DNA of 16,541 bases, from positions 1-16,541 of the forward strand of contig JAGHCL010000024.1 of the NCBI GenBank assembly GCA_021160485.1, given 5' to 3'. Within the stretch, counting starts at the first letter, position 1; each line of letters begins with the position of its first letter. Position numbers and translations under genes: made by a program. Below, in pieces: positions 1-5,624 of the stretch. Under the pieces are notes generated by a model. The model saw only the letters and a list, made by a program, of their open reading frames with translations, was not told where the DNA came from and did no database searches. Origin of the DNA: Candidatus Desulfofervidaceae bacterium. GTDB lineage: Bacteria; Desulfobacterota; Desulfofervidia; Desulfofervidales; Desulfofervidaceae.

Positions 1-622
1 AAGAGAATTTATTTAAAAGTTCTTTAAATTCTTCTATTTTTTGTTGGACATCTAAATATTCTTCTGGTTTTTTTCCAGAAGTAAGTTTTTTAAAAAGAGG
101 TTCTACATTAGTGGCAAAATACTCCTGCAGGGATTTTTTTTGTTGGGAAAAACTCTCTACCTTCTTCTCGCATTTTTCTACTCTATTTTTCAAGATCTTG
201 TTCTGAAGGGAAAGTCTTTGAATTAAATTCTTTTGTTCTTCCTGTCTATTGTAATATTCTATTGCCTCCTGAATCATCTGCTTAAATTCTTCTTCCGAAT
301 TCCAAGGCTTGGTAATATAACGATAGACATGTCCTTGGTTGATTGCAGCCAGCAGAGTGGGAATCTGGGAGTAAGCAGTTAATACTATGCACACAACCTC
401 AGGATATTTCTCTTTCACTTTTTTAATAAGCGTGAGACCATCCATCTCAGGCATCCGGAGGTCTGTAACTAACACCTGAACTGACTCTTCTTCTAAGATT
501 CCTAGAGCTTCTTTCCCATCAGAGGCAAAAAGCTTATTATAATCCTCTCTCCGCAACATTCTTTTAATCGTATGCAAAATTCTGACTTCATCGTCTACAA
601 ACAAAACCGTGGCAGTGTTCAT
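1..622 (-). CDS. Response regulator, REC domain plus C-terminal coiled coil (3' end outside window)
   Basis: This gene is cut by the left window edge: 207 codons are visible with no stop. Residues 1-120 form a receiver domain with the acidic pair D10/D11, phosphoacceptor D54 (in TDLRMPEMDG), switch T82 and conserved K105 in the KPW motif. From about residue 120 the protein is charged and heptad-like, so probably coiled coil. No DNA-binding, HD-GYP, GGDEF or kinase domain is visible, but the C-terminus is missing. The ATG at 622 overlaps the TGA of the preceding gene (ATGA), with AGGAG about 10 nt upstream, which indicates translational coupling. It is the last visible member of the kinase operon. 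RMP and KPW motifs are typical of HupR/RpfG-type receivers (family knowledge). A role as phosphorylation-dependent adaptor or output protein is inference. Confidence 0.85.
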   Translation of the reverse strand, partial: MNTATVLFVDDEVRILHTIKRMLRREDYNKLFASDGKEALGILEEESVQVLVTDLRMPEMDGLTLIKKVKEKYPEVVCIVLTAYSQIPTLLAAINQGHVYRYITKPWNSEEEFKQMIQEAIEYYNRQEEQKNLIQRLSLQNKILKNRVEKCEKKVESFSQQKKSLQEYFATNVEPLFKKLTSGKKPEEYLDVQQKIEEFKELLNKFS

Positions 623-1158
623 TTCAAGAGCTCTCCTAGATCTTCGTCTAATTCAATATATACCTCCCCGTTTTCGTCAGTTTTAACCTTCGTGATCCCT
701 GGATATCTTTGCTCCCAATATGCCAGAATTGCATCTCTTTTTTTGATTTCTTCCTGAAGGGATCTATTTTCACCAATGAGTTCTTTCCACTCCAATGCCC
801 TTATGACGGTAAGTAAAAAATCTTCATTATTCCAAGGCTTAAGGATAAACTTATATACGCCCACTTCATTAATGGCCTCCAATATCACATTAAGGTCCGA
901 ATATGCAGAAAGAATTATCTTTATAACCTCAGGGTATTTTGACGTAATTTTCTTTAACAACTCAATCCCTGTCATTCCTGGCATCCGCTGATCGGTAATA
1001 ATCAAGTCTATTTTCTCCTTATCAACAATCTTTAAAGCTTCAAAAGGGTCTGTGGTCGTAAAACAGGTAATCAGGGTATAAGGTTTGAATATTCTCTTTA
1101 TGGCATTCAAAACGTTTTCCTCATCATCTACGACTAGAATATTATGTGGCTGCTGCAT
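619..1158 (-). CDS. Response regulator with REC domain and short C-terminal tail
   Basis: The product is 179 aa. The receiver domain (about residues 5-125) has the acidic pair D11/D12, phosphoacceptor D56 in TDQRMPGMTG, switch S84 and K107 in FILKPW. The tail (130-179) starts helical and ends acidic (DEDLGELLK), and it holds no recognisable output domain, so the protein may act as a shuttle or adaptor receiver. I place the start at the ATG at 1158 because the receiver fold begins there and AAGGAGAG lies just upstream. An ATG further upstream, at 1314, would add 52 residues that merely read through the preceding gene in another frame. The gene overlaps the end of the HDOD gene by 17 bases and the next receiver gene by 4 bases. 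It is presumably co-transcribed with the kinase and phosphorylated by it (inference). Confidence 0.88.
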   Translation of the reverse strand: MQQPHNILVVDDEENVLNAIKRIFKPYTLITCFTTTDPFEALKIVDKEKIDLIITDQRMPGMTGIELLKKITSKYPEVIKIILSAYSDLNVILEAINEVGVYKFILKPWNNEDFLLTVIRALEWKELIGENRSLQEEIKKRDAILAYWEQRYPGITKVKTDENGEVYIELDEDLGELLK

Positions 1159-2350
1159 CTCTCTCTCCTTGTTCCTCAAACTCTTTAATTTTATCTTCAA
1201 TACTTTCTTTCTCAATCTTGAGAAAGGCAAATACCTCTGGCTCAGGAGGATAACGTGGCGTAATATTAAGGATCTCATCGGCATAAAAATCGGCAATATT
1301 GACAAGGGCAGCAATTTCTTTATTTATTACTCCTTCTTTTAAAGGCTCATGGTGGAAAAAGGCAATTTCAATGAGAGGATAAGGAAAGTTCCACCAGTTA
1401 AGCAAATATCCACCCAATAAAGTATGGGGAACACCTATAATCTCTCTTTCTGCCTCTAACCAACCAATTTCAGGTTGAGATTCGAGTCTTTCCAATATCT
1501 GAGAGAATTTTTCAGGAAAGTAAATTAACTCAAATAGTCTCCCAATGTCATGGAGTAATCCTACGGTAGAAAACCCATCTGGTAGCTTTTTCTGAAACAA
1601 ATCAATATACAAAAAGTTAATAATTTTATTACACAAATTTGCATGTTCCCAAAATTTGTTTATTTCTATTTTAGCTTTCCCTATTTTTCTAAAACTATTA
1701 ATAATTCCTAAAGAAAGAACAATATCTCTAATAACGTTTGTTCCCAAAAAGACAACTGCTCTATTTACCGAACTTATAGGCACCCTTTGACCATAAAAGG
1801 CAGAGTTGGCCAATTTTAAAACATCGGCTGTAAGAGCCGGATCTTCTTCAATTACCTTACTAATTTTAGATAAATTTTCTCCCTTTTTAATCAAATCCAG
1901 TATTTTCTGGTAGCGTATTTCAATAGTAGGCAGGTGAGATACAGAATTAATAATATTTAATAAATTTTGGTCTTCAAGCGCACTTTTAACTGCAAATAAT
2001 TGGGTGATATAATTTTCTAAACTCTCCTTATCCCAGGGTTTACTCAGGTAAGCCTGAGCCGTGCCATTAATGAGGGATTTATAAACAGTTTCCCTTTCGG
2101 TATAACCACTCAAAATTACACTTATGATATGAGGAGCCTTGAGTTTAACTTTCTGAAGAAATTCATAACCATCCATACCGGGCATCTTCATGTCTGCAAC
2201 TACTAAATCAATACCCTCTCTCTCTATGATTTCTAGCCCTTCAGGACCACTCTGGGCAAAAAAACATTTATAAGGACTCTTGCGAAAATCCCTTTTCAGG
2301 GCATGAAGGACTTGGGGTTCATCGTCAACAAAAAGGATTTTTTTATTCAT
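1142..2350 (-). CDS. REC-HDOD two-component output protein
   Basis: The product is 402 aa. Residues 1-120 are a receiver domain: D9/D10, phosphoacceptor D53 in ADMKMPGMDG, S81, and K104 in LSKPW. Residues about 138-335 are an HDOD domain, recognised by LPTIEI (140-145), EEDPALTADVLKLANSAFYG (168-187), FLGTNVIRDI (201-210) and LLHDIGRL (265-272). H236, H267/D268 and H333/H334 keep an HD-like histidine pattern, but there is no GYP motif, so c-di-GMP phosphodiesterase activity is not predicted. HDOD proteins are signalling modules of mostly unknown biochemistry, several linked to motility or regulated gene expression (family knowledge). The tail (350-402) is acidic. ATG and the kinase stop overlap by 8 bases (ATGAATAA), with AGAGGAAG just before the start. 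This is probably the main output of the operon (inference). Confidence 0.93.
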   Translation of the reverse strand: MNKKILFVDDEPQVLHALKRDFRKSPYKCFFAQSGPEGLEIIEREGIDLVVADMKMPGMDGYEFLQKVKLKAPHIISVILSGYTERETVYKSLINGTAQAYLSKPWDKESLENYITQLFAVKSALEDQNLLNIINSVSHLPTIEIRYQKILDLIKKGENLSKISKVIEEDPALTADVLKLANSAFYGQRVPISSVNRAVVFLGTNVIRDIVLSLGIINSFRKIGKAKIEINKFWEHANLCNKIINFLYIDLFQKKLPDGFSTVGLLHDIGRLFELIYFPEKFSQILERLESQPEIGWLEAEREIIGVPHTLLGGYLLNWWNFPYPLIEIAFFHHEPLKEGVINKEIAALVNIADFYADEILNITPRYPPEPEVFAFLKIEKESIEDKIKEFEEQGERDAAAT

Positions 2351-4037
2351 CTTCCTCTTCTTTTAATTTAGGTTTAATGGGTAATTTGATGGTAAAAGTT
2401 GCTCCTTTACCTGGTTCACTTTCAACCCAAATCTGACCCTGATGTTTGTTAACAACAATATCATAGCAAATGTTAAGTCCCAGCCCAGTACCTTTACCAG
2501 TGGGTTTAGTGGTAAAAAAGGGATCAAATATTTTATCTTGAATCTCCTTGGGAATTCCTGGGCCGTCATCTTTTATCTGACAATATACAAACTCCCCATC
2601 GCTGTAGGTTTTTATGAAAATAGTCCCTTTTTCTTGTCTGTTTTGACTAGCAATGGCCTGAGCGGCGTTGACAATAATATTCATAAGAACTTCATTAATC
2701 TTGCCTGGGTGACAATAAATAAGGGGAACTTCTCCCAATTCTGTCTTTACTTCCGCATAATATTTGTATTCATTTTTGGTAATTACCAATGTGCTCTTTA
2801 TCCCTTCATTGATGTCATATTCGGTATAGTCTTCTATTTGATCCACACGGGAAAAATCCCTCAGATTTTTAATGATCTCCGTTAGCCTTTTAATCCCTTC
2901 ATCTGTATCTTTAAATAGCGATTTCATATCATCTAAGATAAAATCAAGGTCCATCTGTTCCTCTAATTTTTTAATTTCTCTTATTTTCTCTTTAAATTCT
3001 GGCAAGCTGCCACTTAAATCTTCTGCAAGGTAACGATAAGCAGTTAAAAGCTTTGTTAAGTCTGTCACATAGTCCTTTAAGGTTCTAAAATTACTCGCTA
3101 CAAACCCCAGAGGATTATTCATTTCATGGGCAATGCCAGCTGCTAATTGGCCTATAGCCATTAGTTTACCTTGTTGGATGATAAAAGACTGGGCCTCTTT
3201 TAATTTGGCTACGGTTGCCTTCAATTCCTCTTCTACTTGTTTTCTGGGTGTGATGTCATGGAAAGTCTGGATTACTCCAATCAACTCCCCTTTTTCGTTT
3301 TTAAAAGGAGCAGCAGTTTTATAGAGCCAAACTTTCTCTCCTGTAGCCATTACATAAGGACCTTCTTTTCCTACATATTTTTCTCCTGCTTTAATCCTAT
3401 TTATCGGGCACAAGGGAGTATGACAACACTTACTTGGAAAACAATCAAAACACTTTTTGCCAACCAGTTCCTTAGCTGGAATACCGAAAAGTTCTCCCAT
3501 TTTACGATTAGCCAATTTAACCGTAAAATCTAAATCTAAAACCCATATCCCTTCACTTATGGTCTCAATCACTGATCGAAGGTAGTTTTTCTGTTGTTGC
3601 ACATCTTCAAGGACCAACTTGATGGTCTCTGCTTTTTTACTAAGTTCTTCCTTCAACTCTTTCACGCAATTCTTCATCTGCAATAATCTCTGGAGTTTTA
3701 ATTTTAAGGTCAATAAATCAAGTGGTTTTTCAATAAAGTCACAGCACCCTAAATAAAATGTTTTTGTCTTTTCCCATTCATCAGGATAAGCTGTCATTAC
3801 AATAATGGGAATGCAGTGTTTTTTTAAAATTGCTTGAGTTTCTTTTAAAAATTCTATTCCGCTCATTCCTGGCATTTTAAGATCTAAAAGAATCAAATCA
3901 GGAAGACCAGAAGCAAGTTTTTCTAAGGCTGCCTTTCCGTCTTGAGATTCTATTACCGTATAGTTATCAGATAGCGCTTCTTTTATAAACTTGAGATCAT
4001 CTAAATTATCATCCACAACTAAAATAATCGGGTTCAT
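2343..4037 (-). CDS. Histidine kinase with N-terminal receiver and Cys-rich PAS domain
   Basis: The product is 564 aa and has no membrane segment, so it should be a cytosolic sensor kinase. Domain order: receiver (1-122; D9/D10, phosphoacceptor D52, T82, K104), coiled-coil linker (123-150), PAS (about 152-272), HisKA with the H-box GIAHEMNNPLG (phosphorylated H304), a long linker helix pair, then HATPase_c with N-box around N457, DDGPGIP, FDPFFTTKP and GKGTGLGL. The PAS domain contains a dense cysteine cluster (C196, C199, C204, C205, C210) that could bind metal or sense redox state. ATG at 4037 follows GGGAGGGGTG. It is the promoter-proximal gene of the operon; downstream genes overlap it and each other. 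The N-terminal receiver means it may itself take phosphate or be feedback-controlled (inference). Confidence 0.95.
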   Translation of the reverse strand: MNPIILVVDDNLDDLKFIKEALSDNYTVIESQDGKAALEKLASGLPDLILLDLKMPGMSGIEFLKETQAILKKHCIPIIVMTAYPDEWEKTKTFYLGCCDFIEKPLDLLTLKLKLQRLLQMKNCVKELKEELSKKAETIKLVLEDVQQQKNYLRSVIETISEGIWVLDLDFTVKLANRKMGELFGIPAKELVGKKCFDCFPSKCCHTPLCPINRIKAGEKYVGKEGPYVMATGEKVWLYKTAAPFKNEKGELIGVIQTFHDITPRKQVEEELKATVAKLKEAQSFIIQQGKLMAIGQLAAGIAHEMNNPLGFVASNFRTLKDYVTDLTKLLTAYRYLAEDLSGSLPEFKEKIREIKKLEEQMDLDFILDDMKSLFKDTDEGIKRLTEIIKNLRDFSRVDQIEDYTEYDINEGIKSTLVITKNEYKYYAEVKTELGEVPLIYCHPGKINEVLMNIIVNAAQAIASQNRQEKGTIFIKTYSDGEFVYCQIKDDGPGIPKEIQDKIFDPFFTTKPTGKGTGLGLNICYDIVVNKHQGQIWVESEPGKGATFTIKLPIKPKLKEEEDE

Positions 4038-4111
4038 CTACACACCCCTCCCTATTCTTACTTCGGCAATATATAAAAAAAGTTCGGAGAAATTGACGTC
4101 TAATCCATCTC

Positions 4112-4131
4112 TGATTTTAGAACCAAAATCA
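4112..4131. repeat. 7-bp perfect inverted repeat upstream of kinase operon
   Basis: TGATTTT and AAAATCA arms are separated by AGAACC. The site lies about 75-95 bases upstream of the kinase start and could be an operator for either divergent unit. AT-rich inverted repeats of this size arise by chance, so confidence in function is low. Confidence 0.25.
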
Positions 4132-4333
4132 CAGCCTCTGCTGCTTGGGTAATTCTTTTATACCATTAGTTTAATTTTCTCTGGGTTTCACAAAGACTTG
4201 CTTGACAACCTTCACAGACATGCTTACTTCATAATTGAAAAATGTAGTAAGGAGGCAAGACAGAAAATAGCATGGTTAGATTCGTTTTTAATATTGAAAA
4301 TATAGCCCAAAATCTGGTTATGTAAATTTCTCC

Positions 4334-4361
4334 TTGACGATATCATAAATTATGAGAGAAT
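4334..4361 (+). promoter_or_regulatory. Candidate sigma70 promoter of the coiled-coil gene with internal palindrome
   Basis: TTGACG at 4334-4339 and GAGAAT at 4356-4361 are 16 bases apart (5/6 and 4/6 to consensus). The spacer contains the perfect 13-bp palindrome TCATAAATTATGA (4343-4355), well placed for a repressor to block polymerase. The predicted transcript leader is about 80 nt. Confidence 0.45.
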
Positions 4362-4432
4362 AGAAACAATTTTTAAAGCTAGCGTTGTTTAAAGTAGAAA
4401 AAGCAAGGCCTAATGAAAAGTAGGCGAACAAA

Positions 4433-4443
4433 AAGGAGGTGAT
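4433..4443 (+). promoter_or_regulatory. Perfect 11-base Shine-Dalgarno sequence
   Basis: AAGGAGGTGAT is complementary over its whole length to the conserved 16S rRNA 3' end and sits 5 nt before the ATG at 4449. No other gene in the window has such a site. It fixes the start and suggests strong translation. Confidence 0.9.
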
Positions 4444-4448
4444 AGTGT

Positions 4449-4844
4449 ATGAAACCATTGGAATTGTGGCAGAGAGTAAAAGAAACACTTTATAATGCCA
4501 TGGAAACAGTAATAGAAAGAGCCCAGCGGGTAGCGGAAAAAACAAAGGAAAGTGCAGAGGAAGCCAGAGCTAAACTGGAGATAAAAAAGCTAGAGTTAAA
4601 AATTGCTAGTAAATTTGCAGAATTAGGTCATAAAGTATATGAATTGCACCTAAAAGCAGGAGAAGAAAATCCTTTGGTCAATGAAGAAGTGAAGCTACTT
4701 TTAGAGGAAATTACTAATCTGGATAGGAATTTGGCTCAGAGCCAGGCGATGCTGGAAAAGGAAACGGCTGAGAAAAAAGGCATTCCGGAAGTAGAAAAAA
4801 AAGAGGAACAGGTTTTGGAAGCTAAACCTACCGAAAAAGAGTAA
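4449..4844 (+). CDS. Small charged coiled-coil protein of unknown function
   Basis: The product is 131 aa, very rich in Lys, Glu and Ala, with no cysteine, signal peptide or membrane segment. Residues 1-40 are amphipathic helix (LWQRVKETLYNAMETVIERA), 40-110 are heptad-rich coiled coil interrupted near residues 72-76 (EENPL), and 111-131 are a disordered charged tail. I do not recognise a named domain. The layout resembles short conserved hypothetical helical proteins seen beside stress or housekeeping genes in Desulfobacterota (from memory, unverified). It has the strongest ribosome binding site in the window and a candidate promoter of its own, so it may be abundant. The Nudix gene follows after 42 bases that contain a hairpin. 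A structural, scaffold or stress-related role is speculation. Confidence 0.8.
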   Translation: MKPLELWQRVKETLYNAMETVIERAQRVAEKTKESAEEARAKLEIKKLELKIASKFAELGHKVYELHLKAGEENPLVNEEVKLLLEEITNLDRNLAQSQAMLEKETAEKKGIPEVEKKEEQVLEAKPTEKE

Positions 4845-4847
4845 ATT

Positions 4848-4866
4848 GCAGGGGGATCCCCCCTGC
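4848..4866 (+). terminator. GC-rich hairpin between coiled-coil and Nudix genes, poor T-tract
   Basis: GCAGGGGG (4848-4855) pairs perfectly with CCCCCTGC (4859-4866) around a 3-base loop. Only TCTT follows, so it is a weak intrinsic terminator at best. It could reduce read-through into the Nudix gene or protect the upstream mRNA 3' end. The Nudix Shine-Dalgarno begins 9 bases later. Confidence 0.45.
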
Positions 4867-4886
4867 TCTTCAATAAGGAGTATCTT

Positions 4887-5324
4887 GTGGCGAAAAAGGT
4901 TATTCATTGTCCAAATTGTGGTGAACCTGTTTATGTTTATCAAAATCCCATTCCCACCGTGGATATTATCATAGAAGTAGAAGGTGGTATCATCCTTATT
5001 AAAAGAAAAAATCCCCCTTATGGTTGGGCAATCCCTGGTGGTTTTGTGGATTATGGCGAGAGCTTAGAAGAGGCTGCTGTGAGAGAGGCAAAAGAAGAAA
5101 CCGGGTTAGATATAGAACTGATAAGGCAACTCCATACTTATTCTGACCCAGGTCGTGACCCAAGGCAGCATACCATTACTACTGTTTATATTGCCAGGGC
5201 AAAAGGCGAGCCTCAAGCGGGGGATGATGCCGCTGAAATAGGTATCTTCTCACAGGAAAGTCTCCCTACTCCTATTGCCTTTGACCACGCTAAAATTCTA
5301 GCTGATTATTTTGCCAGTAAGTAA
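4887..5324 (+). CDS. Nudix hydrolase, probably ADP-ribose pyrophosphatase-like
   Basis: The product is 145 aa. The Nudix box is complete: G52, E58, then R66-E67 with E70/E71 and G73 ([10 protein letters not shown]), the metal-binding helix that cleaves nucleoside diphosphate-X substrates. The stretch [11 protein letters not shown] (20-30), the [15 protein letters not shown] segment and the loop [13 protein letters not shown] (83-95) resemble archaeal and bacterial ADP-ribose pyrophosphatases (from memory). Substrate is therefore inferred, and 8-oxo-dGTP or another NDP-sugar remains possible. The N-terminus has one CPNCG pair (C8, C11), a half zinc ribbon; a full NudC-type zinc site needs four cysteines. 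The start is GTG, preceded by AAGGAG at a 6-nt spacing. It follows the coiled-coil gene and may share its transcript. Confidence 0.93.
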   Translation: MAKKVIHCPNCGEPVYVYQNPIPTVDIIIEVEGGIILIKRKNPPYGWAIPGGFVDYGESLEEAAVREAKEETGLDIELIRQLHTYSDPGRDPRQHTITTVYIARAKGEPQAGDDAAEIGIFSQESLPTPIAFDHAKILADYFASK

Positions 5325-5624
5325 AAGTTTTTGATTTATTCTACTTTCTAAGTGCAGAAGTGCATTTGAGTAATTGCAAAGCGGTTTTCTCTACCCAATT
5401 TAAGTCGAATTCCACTTGAGGTAGTTGCGAAAAAATGCGCTATATATAGTAATTTATGCCCAAAAATAAATTTCCCCTACAACAAAACTCCTTTATCTAA
5501 TCTTTGTAATTATTTTAGAAATGAATTTCACTCACCCTTGACACCCTTGAGTTTTTCTTACACATTGCAAGGCAATTAGTGCTACAGCCGACCAGTAACT
5601 TTAAATCTGTTGGATAAGAAAGTA
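5325..5624. other. AT-rich region upstream of uvrA with small repeats
   Basis: No gene is visible. The stretch holds an 8-base near-tandem repeat (AAGTGCAG/AAGTGCAT, about 5350-5365), a 20-base imperfect palindrome (5400-5419, 16 of 20 symmetric), the 10-bp palindrome CTATATATAG (5440-5449), a paired CCCTTGA repeat (5535-5550) and a candidate uvrA promoter. I found no match to a LexA box of the CTGT-N8-ACAG or GAAC-N4-GTTC type. Confidence 0.5.
5538..5566 (+). promoter_or_regulatory. Candidate uvrA promoter
   Basis: A perfect -35, TTGACA (5538-5543), is followed at 17 bases by a weak -10, CACATT (5561-5566, 3/6). The small inverted repeat ATTGC-AAG-GCAAT (5564-5576) overlaps the -10 and start region. 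The predicted leader is about 50 nt. Confidence 0.35.

Larger units (their letters stand above)
4038..4448. other. Divergent intergenic region with candidate control sites
   Basis: This is a 411-base AT-rich gap between the minus-strand kinase operon and the plus-strand coiled-coil gene. It holds a 7-bp perfect inverted repeat (TGATTTT-6-AAAATCA, 4112-4131), TTGACA at 4202-4207 without a good -10, TTGACG at 4334-4339 upstream of the coiled-coil gene, and a 13-bp palindrome at 4343-4355. For the kinase operon I found only a possible -10 (TATATT, minus strand, near 4070) with no convincing -35. I see no convincing gene or structured RNA. Confidence 0.6.

Noticed and set aside
2442..2885. 147-codon plus-strand frame opposite the kinase
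   Set aside because: It lies wholly antisense to the HATPase/HisKA coding region, and its composition is what a codon shadow would give.
4202..4235. TTGACA with CATAAT downstream, considered as a promoter
   Set aside because: The spacer is 22 bases, outside the functional range; no better -10 exists at 16-19 bases.
4272..4325. 17-codon frame after AAGGAGG in the divergent gap
   Set aside because: The spacing from AAGGAGG to the ATG is about 16 bases, too long, and the peptide is unremarkable.
4895..4930. Nudix N-terminus as a full zinc ribbon (NudC-type)
   Set aside because: Only one CxxC pair is present, so a mononuclear four-cysteine zinc site cannot form within one subunit.
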